Shown here one piece after another: positions 8,211 to 20,092 of a DNA stretch of 64,000 nucleotides (within the stretch, counting starts at the first letter, position 1; the number at the start of each line of letters is the position of its first letter). The translations under genes and the position numbers were made by a program. Origin of the DNA: Pseudomonas sp. HAR-UPW-AIA-41 (GTDB lineage: Bacteria > Pseudomonadota > Gammaproteobacteria > Pseudomonadales > Pseudomonadaceae); NCBI RefSeq assembly GCF_002304225.1, contig NZ_NSLB01000004.1:186001-250000 (forward strand). Reading direction: 5' to 3'. The notes beneath the pieces were generated by a model that saw only the letters and a program-made list of their open reading frames with translations, was not told where the DNA came from and searched no databases.

Positions 8211-9280
8211 CAGCCCTGGCTCAGCAAGGTGCGCAGATCCAGAATCGCCGCGTTGGCGCGGGAGATGTAGTTGGCCATCACCAGCGAGTGGTTGGCCAGC
8301 ACACCGAAACCGTCGCCATTGAGGATCATCGGGCTCCACATCGGCTCCTGAGTGGCCTCCAGCTCACGGATGATCTGACGCAGGCTGACAGTGGCGTTCT
8401 TCTTCGCCAGTACGTCACCGAAGTCGACCTCAACAGCGCGCAGCAGATGCGACAGCGCCCAGGCCTGACCACGGGCCTCGTAGAACACGTTATCGATCTG
8501 CAGCCAGGGCGTTTCGATCATTTCCTCACGAACCTGTCCTGGATTGGCTCCGGTCGCCAGTTGGTCATCCGACAGATCAGTATTCAGACGCACGCGGCCA
8601 ACGCTGGCCGACAGACGCTGGGACAGCGAGCCAAGACGGGTAGCCACATCGCCCAGCCAGTTGTTGAGGTTGTCGGCGCGGGCATAGAACTGCGCATTGC
8701 CCTGGGCAGGATCAACCAGCTGCGCCAGGTAACGGTCCAGAGAACCAATGCCCAGGCGGTATTCAGCCTCGGAAGCCGGCAGCGCCCAGCTCTTGTTGTC
8801 AAAGTGGAAACGCGGCTCGGCCTTGCCCAGGTTCGGATCCTCGGTGGACTGCGACTGGGAACGGGCAAAGTCCTTGCGCAGAGCACGGGACATATCACGC
8901 ACCTGCACCAGCACGCCGTACTCCCAGCTCGGCATATTGTCCAGCCAGATACCCGGCGGAGCGAGGTCGTTGGACAGGTAGCCACCCGGCTTGTCCAACA
9001 GGGTGCTTGCCACGGTCTTCAGGGTTTCCACCGTGGTGTAACCGCGCACCAGCTCGCGCTGGGCCTTTTCCGCCGCGGCCTGGGCATTCTGCTGCACCGG
9101 GAACAGCGCTGGCTCCTGGCTCCAGTACCAGCCGACAATCAAAGCCCCCAGCAGGTAAATGGCCAGGAGGGTACCCAGCGCCCGACTGACCCACAGGCCA
9201 CCCAGGTAGCTCTGCACGTCCTCGACCGAATCATCCACCCGTCCACGAACCTCTTCGCTGCGTTTCTTCCAGTCCAGCAT
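8210..9280 (-). CDS. DUF2333 family membrane-anchored protein
   Basis: A 356-residue protein of the DUF2333 family, widespread in Pseudomonas and without an established function. One membrane segment (ALGTLLAIYLLGALIVGWYW, about residues 39-58) is followed by a long, probably periplasmic region containing PPGIWLDNMPSWEYGVLVQV and a C-terminal WALSHLLRAVEVDF. The ATG at 9280 has AAGGA nine bases upstream; an upstream TTG at 9295 is less likely. It is coupled to the Nudix gene and divergent from gcbA across about 240 bp. Confidence 0.82.
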   Translation of the reverse strand: MLDWKKRSEEVRGRVDDSVEDVQSYLGGLWVSRALGTLLAIYLLGALIVGWYWSQEPALFPVQQNAQAAAEKAQRELVRGYTTVETLKTVASTLLDKPGGYLSNDLAPPGIWLDNMPSWEYGVLVQVRDMSRALRKDFARSQSQSTEDPNLGKAEPRFHFDNKSWALPASEAEYRLGIGSLDRYLAQLVDPAQGNAQFYARADNLNNWLGDVATRLGSLSQRLSASVGRVRLNTDLSDDQLATGANPGQVREEMIETPWLQIDNVFYEARGQAWALSHLLRAVEVDFGDVLAKKNATVSLRQIIRELEATQEPMWSPMILNGDGFGVLANHSLVMANYISRANAAILDLRTLLSQG

Positions 9281-9517
9281 GAGCAATTCCTTCAATCACT
9301 TGCATGAAAAGAATGAGTCGCTTGTGGCGACGCTGGCTTCACTATAAGGGATGCACGCCACAGGCGGCAGCGTTGACCGACAAACTTAGGGCCGGCGCTG
9401 ATCCAGGATGGAAGGCGGGATGGAAGGACAGCAGCCAATGACAGGCGGTAGTTTATTGGCGCCAAACAAGTGCTAGCATGCTGCCATCATTGCCATCCGA
9501 GCGCCTGTATGCGCCCC
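9281..9517. promoter_or_regulatory. Divergent intergenic region DUF2333 / gcbA
   Basis: This 237-bp region separates divergent genes. On the minus strand TATAGT around 9344-9349 could be the -10 of the DUF2333-Nudix operon. On the plus strand TAGCAT at 9474-9479 lies about 40 bp before gcbA, with a 10-bp palindrome TTGGCGCCAA at 9456-9465 just upstream. No -35 box matches well on either side, so both promoters are tentative. Confidence 0.3.
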
Positions 9518-11149
9518 ATGTCCGAACAAGACGACCCGTCCCGCGACCGCCTAAAGCATCACTTCGCCCAGCGAGTGACCAATCAGGCGCGTCAGGTGCT
9601 GGAAGTCTGGCAGCGACTGCAGCGCACAGAATGGAATGCCGCCACGCTGGCCGAGCTGGATGATGCCAGCCTCCGCCTGCTGCGCTATGCAGAACGCTTC
9701 GAGCAAGTTGGCCACAGCCAGCTGGCACATGCCATTCAGCAATGCGTGGAAGGCGTACGCGCCAATCGCGGCCGCCTGTCCAGCGATCTGATCAGCGAGC
9801 TCAGCCAGCTGATGCAACGCCTGTCCCGCACCGGCCTGCGCCATGGCGACCAGCTCGAACAGATCGCCCTCCCGGCCCTGCGCAAGCCTGTTTATCTGGC
9901 CCTGCAGGACTTGGAACGCTGTGAGCGACTGGTTCAGCAGTTGCACTCCTTCGGGCTTAACGCGATCGGCTGCTCAACCCGCGAGGCTCTGCTCGCTGCC
10001 TGTGAGGAACGGCGCCCGGCGGCCCTGCTTATCGACCTTGATTTCAGTGGTGCCCAGCAGGGCGTGTCCATCGTTCAGGAATTACAGAACGACCAGGAAA
10101 ATCGCCTGCCGGTGCTGTTCTGCAGTGATACCGAAGCCGACACACCAACCCGCCTGGCCGCAATCCGCGTAGGCGGGGAGGATTTTTTCTGCGGCAGTGT
10201 CGACGCATCCAGCCTGCTCGAGCGTATCGAGCAGTTGACTCACAGCACCCATGACGACCCGTTCCGCGTACTGGTGGTGGACGACTCACGCGCGCAATCG
10301 ACCCACGCCGAGATGGTGCTCAACAGCGCCGGCATCATTACCCGCACGCTGAACAACCCGATCGAAACTCTCGATGTGCTGGCAGAGTTCCAGCCTGACC
10401 TGATCATCCTCGACATGTATATGCCTGACTGTCAGGGCCCCGAGCTGGCCAAGGTTATTCGACAGCATGAACGCCATGTCAGCGTGCCGATCATCTTCCT
10501 TTCGGCAGAGGAAGACCTGGACAAACAACTTGATGCAATGAGCGAAGGCGGCGACGACTTCCTCACCAAACCGATCAAGCCACGTCACCTGATTGCCACC
10601 GTGCGTACCCGCGCCGCCCGCGCCCGCAGCCTCAAGGCGCGTATGGTGCGTGACAGCCTGACCGGACTGTACAACCACACCCATACACTGCAACTGCTGG
10701 AAGATGCCTGTCGCCGTGGCCTGCGCAGCGGCACCCCGGTCAGTTTTGCCATGCTCGATATCGACCATTTCAAGAAGGTCAACGACACTCACGGACACCC
10801 CATGGGCGATCGCGTGATCAAGAGTCTGGCACTGTTCCTCAAGCAGCGCCTGCGCAAGACCGATCACATCGGTCGCTACGGTGGCGAAGAGTTTGCCGTC
10901 GTGCTGCCCGATACGGACAAGCAAACGGCTTGGCGAATACTCGATGAAATTCGCCAGCGTTTTGCTGAGATTCACTTTCCCGCTGGTCAGCAGGACCTGC
11001 ACTGCACCTTCAGCAGTGGCATTGCCGAACTGGAAATCGGTCTCGACTCCAAAGCCCTCTCCAAACGTGCTGACGAAGCGCTCTATGTCAGCAAACATGG
11101 CGGACGAAACCGCGTATCGATCTTTCAGGACGAGCCCGCACTGTCATAA
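9518..11149 (+). CDS. gcbA: REC-REC-GGDEF diguanylate cyclase response regulator GcbA
   Basis: A 543-residue soluble regulator that makes cyclic di-GMP; in pseudomonads GcbA promotes initial surface attachment. An N-terminal helical region (about 1-130) precedes a degenerate receiver (about 130-245, DLDFSGAQQG). A second receiver has VLVVDDS, phospho-acceptor D299 (IILDMYMP) and FLTKPI. The GGDEF domain begins at DSLTGLYNHTHT with GGEEF at 455-459 and an RKTD inhibition site five residues before it. The start MSEQDDPSRDRLKHHF is preferred to an ATG nine bases upstream by recollection of orthologues. Its neighbour ctpL matches the PA4843-PA4844 order. Confidence 0.88.
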   Translation: MSEQDDPSRDRLKHHFAQRVTNQARQVLEVWQRLQRTEWNAATLAELDDASLRLLRYAERFEQVGHSQLAHAIQQCVEGVRANRGRLSSDLISELSQLMQRLSRTGLRHGDQLEQIALPALRKPVYLALQDLERCERLVQQLHSFGLNAIGCSTREALLAACEERRPAALLIDLDFSGAQQGVSIVQELQNDQENRLPVLFCSDTEADTPTRLAAIRVGGEDFFCGSVDASSLLERIEQLTHSTHDDPFRVLVVDDSRAQSTHAEMVLNSAGIITRTLNNPIETLDVLAEFQPDLIILDMYMPDCQGPELAKVIRQHERHVSVPIIFLSAEEDLDKQLDAMSEGGDDFLTKPIKPRHLIATVRTRAARARSLKARMVRDSLTGLYNHTHTLQLLEDACRRGLRSGTPVSFAMLDIDHFKKVNDTHGHPMGDRVIKSLALFLKQRLRKTDHIGRYGGEEFAVVLPDTDKQTAWRILDEIRQRFAEIHFPAGQQDLHCTFSSGIAELEIGLDSKALSKRADEALYVSKHGGRNRVSIFQDEPALS

Positions 11150-11158
11150 AACCGCAAC
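11141..11158 (+). promoter_or_regulatory. Candidate Pho box upstream of ctpL
   Basis: CTGTCATAAAACCGCAAC overlaps the gcbA stop codon and lies 50 bp before the ctpL start. The first heptamer CTGTCAT is a perfect PhoB half-site, followed by a four-base A spacer. The second heptamer CCGCAAC matches CTGTAAC at five of seven positions. CtpL is reported in P. aeruginosa as the transducer for phosphate taxis under phosphate limitation, which makes PhoB control plausible. One perfect half-site alone could arise by chance. Confidence 0.45.
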
Positions 11159-11207
11159 GGTACCGCCATAAATTGCGTGAAGAAATTCACAATCGCGGTA
11201 CCACGCC

Positions 11208-13162
11208 ATGCGCCTCAAAACCCTGACTAACCTCACCACGGTTTTGCTGATTACCGCCTGCGCCGCATTGGGCGCGACCCTCTGGTGGTCGCAACAGGCG
11301 CTGCAGCAGCCCTATCAGCTGATGAGTCGCTACCTCAATCTGTCGCAGCGCTTCCAGCAGGAAGTCGCCGACAACATCCAGGCATACCTGCGCAGCGGCG
11401 ACGCCCTGCGTCACCAGGCTGCCACGCGCGCCATCGAACAGCTGGGCAGCGATCTGGATGCGCTGCCAGTTGAGCTGCAAACTGGTGTTCGTAGCCAGCT
11501 TGAGCAACTACAGCAGTTCAGCGCCAATGAACTACTGGCAGCCGGCAAACTCTCCGGCAATGCTCAGGGCTTGCTTCTCCAGGCCGAGCGGGAGATGGCC
11601 GGCAGCCTCAGCCAGCTGGGCCGCTATATGGCCGCCAGCACCCACCCGGATGCACCACGCTACGGCGAGCCCCTGCAGCGCGGCGGCCAACTGCTGCTGC
11701 AACTGGCGCACCAGCGCGAACAGTACGTCAGCCAGGGCCAGAGCCAGCAACTGGCCGAAGTGCAGCGCTCACTCAAACTGCTCGAACAGCTGAGCCGCGA
11801 CCTCGAAGCCCTGCCATTGCTCGGCGTACTGGAGGAATCCAGCGGCAACGAGTTCGCGGCGATGCTCGGACTGGCCGACGAACAAGAAAAGCCTGCCAGC
11901 GACCAGGGCATCGCCCTCAAGCATGAGCTGGCGGCGCTGGTTCAGCGCTACCCCGCGGAGCTAGAACGGACCCGCCAGCTGATTACCGCGCGCAACGACC
12001 TGGCCGACGCCAGCCGCGAACGGATCGACAACCTGCAACAGGCACTGGCGGCACTGGAGCCTGCCGTACGCAGTGAACATCAGCGCATCCAGAGCGAGGT
12101 TCGCCTGCTGCAGGGCGGTGTGATCGCCCTGCTCCTGCTCATTGCCATCAGCATCGATACCTTGCAGCGCCGCCTGACCCGCGTTCTGGAGCGTCTGGTT
12201 CCACAACTGTCGAACTGGGCCGCCGGGCATTTCGGCCAGAGCGTCGGCCTGCAGGCTCAGACCACCGAAATGCGCGCCATCGAAGACTCCCTCAACCAGC
12301 TGCGCGACTATCTGGTCGGGCTGGTTGGCAGCATTCGCCTGCATGCCGAGCAGGTCGCCGGCAGCAGTCACAGCCTGGCGCACCTGAGTGACGGTCTGCA
12401 TCAGGGTGCCGAGCGTCAGGTCGCCGATACAGCACAGATCCGCGACGCCCTTGGCGATCTGGAGCAGACCATCCAGCAGGTCGCCAGCGATGCCAGCCAG
12501 ACCGCGCAGGCCAGCCAGGAGGCCGACCGTGCCGCCCTGCACAGTCAGCAGGTGATCAGCCAGAGCCTGGCCGGCCTCTACCAACTGGTCGAACAGGTAC
12601 AGGGCAATGCCCAGTCCATCGAGCAACTGGCCGGCGAAACCGCCGCCATCGAACAGGTGCTCACCGTGATTCGCGGCGTGGCCGAGCAAACCAACCTGCT
12701 GGCCCTCAATGCCGCTATCGAGGCGGCCCGTGCCGGCGAGATGGGCCGCGGCTTCGCTGTGGTCGCCGAGGAGGTCCGCTCGCTGGCTCAGCGCACCACC
12801 CTGGCCACCAGCGAGATCCAGCAACTGATCGACCGCCTGCAGCAGGCCGCTCGCCAGTCGGTGGACGCCATGCGCATTCAGGTCGAACAGGCCAGCAGTA
12901 CCGCTCAGCAGGCGGCCAGTGCCGACGGCGCGCTGGACGAGGTGGTCAAGGCCATCCGCACCATCGCCGAGAATGCCTCGCGCATCGCCGAAGCCACCGC
13001 CCAGCAGGGCGCGCCGCCAGCGAGATCCGCGGACACAGCCAGCGCATCCATCAGCTGGGTGGCGACAACCTGCAGCACATCAGCGCCAGCCGCCAGCAAG
13101 GCGCCCAGCTGCAAAATCTCAGCGGAGAGCTGCGCACCGCCGTGCAGGCCTTTCAGGTCTGA
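11208..13162 (+). pseudogene. ctpL: Methyl-accepting chemotaxis protein CtpL, frameshifted near the 3' end
   Basis: Membrane chemoreceptor; CtpL of P. aeruginosa mediates attraction to low inorganic phosphate. Membrane segments are near residues 8-28 and 302-320, enclosing about 270 helical residues consistent with an HBM sensor domain. The cytoplasmic tip has [19 protein letters not shown] (about 492-510). After AEATAQQ the frame changes: [17 protein letters not shown]...[12 protein letters not shown] continues in another frame from 13019 and ends at 13162. Eleven bases at 13008-13018 stand where twelve are needed, so one base appears deleted. The uncorrected frame runs to 13358 into dsbD. 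The restored protein would have 651 residues. Confidence 0.82.
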
Positions 13163-13258
13163 CCGCTGGCACTGGCGAAACAACCGCTTGCAGGCGGAGC
13201 CTGCAGGCGGCAGGCGGCTCCGTTATGATGGCGGCTTTCTGCAGTTTCGAGACTGTCC

Positions 13259-15060
13259 ATGCGCCGCCTGTTGCCGCTCCTGCTCCTGTTACTGTGCCTG
13301 CCCGTCAGCGCCAACCTGTTTGATCCGCGCCCCTCTGCCGAGTTGGGCGCACCGCTGAACAACAGCCGCGACTTCCTGCCGGTCGCCGAAGCCTTTGTAC
13401 CGAGCCTGGTCGAGCGCACGGCCAGCTCCGTCAAGCTGCGCTTCGTCAATGCCGAAGGCTATTACCTCTACCGTCACCGTTTCAGCGTCAAGAGCGAGCC
13501 CGCCGGCATTGCCCTCGGTGAACTGCAGCTGCCTGCGGGCAAGCACAAGCAGGATGAGTATTTCGGCGATGTCGAGGTCTACTACGGCGTGCTCGATCTG
13601 GAAGTGCCGCTGCCGGCTGGAAACAATCAGGCCTTTACCCTGCTGCTGACCTACCAGGCTGCGCCGACAAGGGGCTGTGCTATCCGCCAGAAACCGCACG
13701 CCTGCCTATCCCGGCTGCTGCCGGAAGCATCCCGGCGACCACAGACGCGACGTCTGACAACTCCCCCACCGACAGCAGCGCAACCCAAACCGCGCTGAAC
13801 TGGCATGAGCTGCTGCTGTTCTTCCTCGCCGGCCTCGGTTTGACCTTCACTCCCTGCGTGCTGCCCATGCTGCCGATCCTCTCGGGCGTGGTATTGCGCG
13901 GACAAATCGGCGGCCTGCGCGGCTTCAGTCTGTCGCTGACCTATGTCATCGCCATGGCCGCCAGCTTTGCCGTGCTCGGCGCTCTGATGGGCCTGTTCGG
14001 CGCCGAGCTCAACCTGCAGGCCCGCCTGCAGTCGCCCTGGGTGCTGATTCCTTTCGCTGCCTTCTTTGCCGCGTTCGCGCTGGCCATGTTCGGCCTGTAC
14101 GAACTGCGCCTGCCACATTTCCTCAGCGCGCCGCTCGACCGTCTGGCCGGCAATACCCGTGGTGGCTCGCTGTGGGGCGCCGCCCTGCTTGGCGTGCTCT
14201 CCAGCCTGCTGGTCAGCCCCTGCGTGTCAGCCCCGCTGGCCGGTGCCCTGCTCTACATCAGTGCCAGTGGCGATGCTCTGGGCGGCGGCCTCAAGCTGTT
14301 CCTGCTGGGCATGGGCATGGGGACCCCGCTGGTGCTGTTCGCCACTGGCGGCGGCACCCTGCTGCCCAAGTCCGGCGCCTGGATGGTGACCGTGCGCAAT
14401 ACCTTTGGCGTGCTGCTGCTGGCGGTGGCCCTGTGGCTGCTGGAGCGCGTGCTGCCAGCCTCACTGAGCCTGGCACTGTGGGGCGTACTGGCGGCCGGCG
14501 TGGCACTGTGGCTGGGCGCCCTCGAATTCACCCTGAAAACCCACCGGCAGAAGCTGGCCCAGCTGCTGGGGCTGATGCTGCTGGTTTATGCCATCGCCAC
14601 CTGGGTCGGCGCCCTGCGCGGCGAAACCGATCCGCTGCGCCCACTGGGCACGCTCGGCCCAAACGCGACCAACAGCCCCGCGACCAAAGCCGAACACTGG
14701 CAAACCATCACCACGCCGGCCGAGCTGAGCACCGCGCTGGCGGCCGCCAAGGCCGCCAAGCTGCCGCTGCTGCTCGACTGGTACGCCGACTGGTGCATCA
14801 GCTGCAAGGTGATCGAACGCGAAGTGCTGAACGCCCCCGAAGTGACCGCGCAACTGGGCGGCTACCGCCTGATCCGCTTCGATATAAGCGCCAGCAACGC
14901 CAAACAACGCGCCCTGCTCGATGGCTATCAGCTGTTCGGTCCGCCCGCCATCCTGTTTTTCGCACCCAACGGTGACGAATGGCGGGATTTGCGTGTCGTA
15001 GGTGAAGTCGATGCGCCGGAGTTCGCCCGGCGCCTGCAGGCTGCGGCCAGTAAACGCTGA
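13259..15060 (+). pseudogene. dsbD: Thiol:disulfide interchange protein DsbD, frameshifted
   Basis: DsbD passes electrons from cytoplasmic thioredoxin across the inner membrane to periplasmic thiol proteins. A signal peptide and the alpha domain occupy 13259-13657; the reading frame then breaks. In the other frame it continues GCADKGLCYPPETARLP, which contains the two alpha-domain cysteines, and runs through LTFTPCVLPMLP, about eight membrane helices and the C-terminal thioredoxin-like motif YADWCISCK. Restoring one G near 13657-13658 (CAG-GGC-TGC) gives a normal 600-residue DsbD. It follows ctpL by 97 nt. A sequencing error or a real recent null allele are both possible. Confidence 0.9.
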
Positions 15061-15110
15061 GCCAAGCGTCATGCAATTGCCGTAATCGGCAGGCATCGTG
15101 TCGACAACTG

Positions 15111-15139
15111 CTGACAACTTAGGCGTCTTTCGGCATAGT
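15111..15139 (+). promoter_or_regulatory. Sigma-70 promoter of the aroQ-accBC operon
   Basis: CTGACA (15111-15116) and CATAGT (15134-15139) are separated by exactly 17 bp and lie about 67 bp before the aroQ ATG. Both match the housekeeping consensus at five and four of six positions. The region contains a repeated GACAAC motif but no obvious operator. Confidence 0.55.
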
Positions 15140-15205
15140 CGCGCCATTCCATGACGGACTGGCGCGCGCTGCCAGGCTGGCTGCCAATAAGAAGGACAAC
15201 GACAC

Positions 15206-15649
15206 ATGGCCACCTTTCTGGTGCTGCACGGCCCCAATCTGAACCTGCTGGGCACCCGCGAGCCCGACAAGTACGGCTCCACCACCCTGGAGCAGATCAA
15301 CCTCGATCTGGAGCAGCGCGCCCGCGAAGCGGGTCATCACCTGCTCTATCTGCAGAGCAATGCCGAGTACGAACTGATCGAGCGCATCCATGCTGCGCGC
15401 AGTGAAGGCGTCGACTTCATCCTGATCAATCCGGCGGCTTTTACCCACACCAGCGTCGCCCTACGTGACGCATTGCTCGCAGTGAGCATCCCATTCATCG
15501 AAGTGCACCTGTCGAACGTGCACAAACGCGAACCTTTCCGTCATCACTCCTACTTCTCGGACGTTGCCGTGGGAGTGATCTGCGGGCTCGGGGCCACTGG
15601 CTACCGCCTCGCCCTGGAAGCCGCAATCGAACAACTTCAACGCCCCTGA
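15206..15649 (+). CDS. aroQ: 3-dehydroquinate dehydratase, type II
   Basis: Third step of the shikimate pathway, converting 3-dehydroquinate to 3-dehydroshikimate in the cytoplasm. At 147 residues it has the standard type II length. [17 protein letters not shown] is the family N-terminus. Y23 is the expected catalytic tyrosine of the flexible lid, [17 protein letters not shown] holds the substrate loop and [15 protein letters not shown] the catalytic His. AAGGA lies upstream of the ATG. It is followed by accB after 20 nt, the usual Pseudomonas aroQ-accB-accC arrangement. Confidence 0.97.
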   Translation: MATFLVLHGPNLNLLGTREPDKYGSTTLEQINLDLEQRAREAGHHLLYLQSNAEYELIERIHAARSEGVDFILINPAAFTHTSVALRDALLAVSIPFIEVHLSNVHKREPFRHHSYFSDVAVGVICGLGATGYRLALEAAIEQLQRP

Positions 15650-15669
15650 CCTCACCGGGAGTGACCTTT

Positions 15670-16134
15670 ATGGATATTCGCAAAGTCAAGAAACTGATCG
15701 AACTGCTGGAAGAATCCGGCATCGACGAACTGGAGATTCGCGAAGGCGAAGAGTCCGTCCGCATCAGCCGCCACAGCAAGCAGGCCTTTGTGCAGCAGCC
15801 GGTATATGCTGCCGCGCCTGCCCCGGCCGCCGCACCAGCCGCTCCTGTTGCCGCCGCACCGGCAGCCGAAGCAGCAGCGCCGGCCGCCGCCAAGCTGAAC
15901 GGCAGCGTGGTGCGTTCGCCGATGGTCGGCACCTTCTACCGCGCCGCCTCGCCGACCTCGGCCAACTTTGCCGAAGTGGGCCAGAGCGTGAAGAAAGGCG
16001 ACATCCTCTGCATCGTCGAAGCCATGAAGATGATGAACCACATCGAGGCCGAGAGCAGTGGCGTGATCGAATCCATCCTGGTCGACAACGGCCAGCCGGT
16101 GGAATACGACCAGCCGCTGTTCACCATCGTCTGA
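15670..16134 (+). CDS. accB: Biotin carboxyl carrier protein of acetyl-CoA carboxylase
   Basis: A 154-residue carrier subunit that shuttles carboxybiotin between AccC and AccAD in the first committed step of fatty acid synthesis. The N-terminal dimer region [18 protein letters not shown] is followed by an Ala/Pro-rich linker (about 45-75) and the biotinyl domain with EAMKMMN; K120 is the biotinylated lysine. The ATG at 15670 is preferred to an in-frame GTG at 15661, with GGGAG upstream. accC follows 16 nt after the stop. Confidence 0.97.
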   Translation: MDIRKVKKLIELLEESGIDELEIREGEESVRISRHSKQAFVQQPVYAAAPAPAAAPAAPVAAAPAAEAAAPAAAKLNGSVVRSPMVGTFYRAASPTSANFAEVGQSVKKGDILCIVEAMKMMNHIEAESSGVIESILVDNGQPVEYDQPLFTIV

Positions 16135-16150
16135 TTCGCGGGAGCCTGCG

Positions 16151-17500
16151 ATGCTGGAAAAAGTCCTGATTGCCAACCGTGGCGAGATCGCCCTGCGCAT
16201 TCTGCGCGCCTGCAAAGAGCTGGGCATCAAGACGGTAGCTGTGCACTCCACCGCCGACCGCGAGCTGATGCACCTGTCGCTCGCCGATGAGTCGGTGTGC
16301 ATTGGCCCGGCCCCGGCGGCCAAGTCCTACCTGAATATCCCGGCGATCATCGCCGCGGCCGAAGTAACCGGCGCCACGGCCATTCACCCGGGCTACGGCT
16401 TCCTCGCCGAAAACGCCGACTTTGCCGAGCAGGTAGAGAAATCCGGCTTTGCCTTTATCGGCCCCACTGCCGACGTGATCCGCCTGATGGGCGACAAGGT
16501 CTCTGCCAAGGAAGCCATGATCAAGTCGGGCGTGCCGGTAGTACCGGGCTCTGACGGCCCGCTGCCGGAAGACGAAGAAGAAGCGCTGCGCATTGCCCGC
16601 GAAGTGGGCTATCCGGTGATCATCAAGGCCGCCGGTGGCGGTGGTGGTCGCGGCATGCGCGTGGTGCACAAGGAAGAAGACCTGATCAAATCGGCACGCC
16701 TGACCCGCACCGAGGCCGGCGCTGCGTTCGGCAACGAGATGGTCTATCTGGAAAAATTCCTGGTAAACCCGCGTCACGTCGAAGTGCAGGTACTCTCCGA
16801 CGGCCAGGGCAACGCCATCCACCTGGGTGACCGCGACTGTTCGCTGCAGCGCCGCCACCAGAAGGTTCTGGAAGAAGCCCCTGCCCCGGGCATTGATGAA
16901 AAGGCCCGCGCCGAAGTGCTCAAGCGCTGCGTCGATGCCTGCATCGAGATCGGCTACCGCGGCGCCGGCACCTTCGAGTTTCTCTATGAAGACGGCCGCT
17001 TCTACTTCATCGAGATGAACACCCGCGTGCAGGTCGAGCACCCGGTCACCGAAATGGTAACCGGCGTCGATATCGTCAAGGAGATGCTGCGCATCGCCGG
17101 TGGCGCCAAGCTGTCGATCAAGCAGGAAGATGTGGTCATCCGCGGCCATGCCCTGGAGTGCCGGATCAACGCCGAAGACCCGGACAACTTCATGCCCAGC
17201 CCCGGCAAGATCAAGCACTACCACGCCCCGGGCGGCAACGGCATCCGCGTCGACTCGCATGTCTACAGCGACTATGTGGTTCCGCCGAACTACGACTCGC
17301 TGATCGGCAAGCTGATTGCCTATGGCAAGGATCGCGACGAAGCCATGGCGCGCATGCGCAATGCTCTCGACGAGATCGTGGTCGACGGGATCAAGACCAA
17401 CATCCCGCTGCACCGCGACCTAGTTCGCGACAAGGGTTTCTGCAAGGGTGGCATCAACATCCACTACCTGGAAAAGAAACTCGGCATGGACAAGCACTGA
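16151..17500 (+). CDS. accC: Acetyl-CoA carboxylase, biotin carboxylase subunit
   Basis: ATP-grasp enzyme carboxylating biotin on AccB with bicarbonate. The 449-residue length is standard. [18 protein letters not shown] opens the N-terminal domain, [14 protein letters not shown] is the glycine-rich ATP lid, and [18 protein letters not shown] contains the catalytic Glu/Asn/Arg set. It is the last gene of the operon and is followed 16 nt later by a strong hairpin terminator. Confidence 0.97.
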   Translation: MLEKVLIANRGEIALRILRACKELGIKTVAVHSTADRELMHLSLADESVCIGPAPAAKSYLNIPAIIAAAEVTGATAIHPGYGFLAENADFAEQVEKSGFAFIGPTADVIRLMGDKVSAKEAMIKSGVPVVPGSDGPLPEDEEEALRIAREVGYPVIIKAAGGGGGRGMRVVHKEEDLIKSARLTRTEAGAAFGNEMVYLEKFLVNPRHVEVQVLSDGQGNAIHLGDRDCSLQRRHQKVLEEAPAPGIDEKARAEVLKRCVDACIEIGYRGAGTFEFLYEDGRFYFIEMNTRVQVEHPVTEMVTGVDIVKEMLRIAGGAKLSIKQEDVVIRGHALECRINAEDPDNFMPSPGKIKHYHAPGGNGIRVDSHVYSDYVVPPNYDSLIGKLIAYGKDRDEAMARMRNALDEIVVDGIKTNIPLHRDLVRDKGFCKGGINIHYLEKKLGMDKH

Positions 17501-17515
17501 GCCTGCTCCGCCACC

Positions 17516-17550
17516 GACAAGGGCTGCCAACCGGCAGCCCTTGTCGTTTG
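17516..17550 (+). terminator. Rho-independent terminator after accC
   Basis: A perfect 13-bp stem, GACAAGGGCTGCC (17516-17528) pairing with 17533-17545 around the loop AACC, followed by GTTTGT. It closes the aroQ-accBC transcript 16 nt after the accC stop. Confidence 0.8.
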
Positions 17551-17624
17551 TGCCGGCTGCGCCCCTCAAGTAAGCTTGCCGCCTTTTCGTCCAAGCCCCA
17601 TTTTCTGCGTCTTCGAGGTCTGCC

Positions 17625-18503
17625 ATGCCCTGGTTACAAGTTCGTCTTGCCATTACTCCGGAACAGGCAGAAACCTACGAAGACGCCCTGCTGGAAGTCG
17701 GCGCCGTGTCTGTCACCTTCATGGATGCCGAGGATCAGCCGATTTTCGAGCCGGATCTGGGGACCACCCCGCTGTGGTCGCACACCCACCTGCTGGCCCT
17801 GTTCGAAGCCGACACCGATCCGGCCAATCTGGTAGCACACCTGCAACTGCTGACCGGCGGCGACCTGCCCGAGCACCAGATTGAGCGCATCGAAGATCAG
17901 GACTGGGAGCGCAGCTGGATGGACAACTTCCAGCCCATGCACTTCGGTCAGCGCCTGTGGATTGTGCCCAGCTGGCACGAGGCGCCGGAACCTCAGGCCG
18001 TCAATCTGCTGCTTGATCCGGGCCTGGCCTTCGGCACCGGCACCCACCCGACCACCTCGCTGTGCCTGCAGTGGCTCGACGGCCAGGCGCTAGACGGCTG
18101 CAGCGTGCTGGATTTCGGCTGCGGCTCGGGCATTCTGGCCATTGCCGCACTGCTGCTGGGCGCTGAGCGCGCCGTCGGCACCGACATCGACCCGCAGGCT
18201 CTGGAGGCTTCGCGCGACAACGCCTCGCGCAACGGCATCGCCGCCGAGCGTTTCCCGCTCTACCTGCCGGGCGACATGCCGGCCGGCACCTACGACGTGG
18301 TGGTGGCCAATATCCTCGCCGGCCCACTGGTGCAGTTGGCACCGACCATCAGCGCCCATGTCCGTCCCGGTGGCCGTCTGGCCCTGTCCGGCATCCTCGC
18401 CGAGCAGGCCGAGGAGGTACGCGCCGCCTACGCCGAGCTGTTCGAGCTGGACCCGACCGCGGTACAGGACGGCTGGGTTCGTATCAGCGGCGTGCGCCGC
18501 TGA
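17625..18503 (+). CDS. prmA: Ribosomal protein L11 methyltransferase
   Basis: SAM-dependent enzyme that trimethylates amino groups of ribosomal protein L11. The 292-residue length is typical. The N-terminal substrate domain [16 protein letters not shown] leads to [18 protein letters not shown]. The methyltransferase domain has [19 protein letters not shown], the SAM motif [16 protein letters not shown] and [15 protein letters not shown]. It sits between accC and the zinc-ribbon protein as in other pseudomonads. Confidence 0.96.
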   Translation: MPWLQVRLAITPEQAETYEDALLEVGAVSVTFMDAEDQPIFEPDLGTTPLWSHTHLLALFEADTDPANLVAHLQLLTGGDLPEHQIERIEDQDWERSWMDNFQPMHFGQRLWIVPSWHEAPEPQAVNLLLDPGLAFGTGTHPTTSLCLQWLDGQALDGCSVLDFGCGSGILAIAALLLGAERAVGTDIDPQALEASRDNASRNGIAAERFPLYLPGDMPAGTYDVVVANILAGPLVQLAPTISAHVRPGGRLALSGILAEQAEEVRAAYAELFELDPTAVQDGWVRISGVRR

Positions 18504-18548
18504 GCGGCTTTTGGTTAGACTAGCGCCCAGCTTGATAGGGACAGCCGC

Positions 18549-20003
<1,455 letters not shown>

Positions 20004-20018
20004 GCCGCAGCCGGCAAT

Positions 20019-20042
20019 CGGCGCCGCCTGGCGCCGGTTTTA
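20019..20042 (+). terminator. Rho-independent terminator after the DUF3426 gene
   Basis: The stem CGGCGCC (20019-20025) pairs with 20030-20036 around GCCT, followed by GTTTTAAT. It lies 16 nt after the stop codon and isolates the dusB-fis operon. Confidence 0.7.
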
Positions 20043-20092
20043 ATGCTACTGGCGATAAGCCAGTGATTGTTCAGAATTTGTTCAAAACGGCC

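Noticed and set aside
13163..13358. Extended C-terminus of the ctpL frame overlapping dsbD
   Set aside because: Residues after AEATAQQ show no chemoreceptor pattern, while the alternative frame restores it exactly and stops before dsbD.
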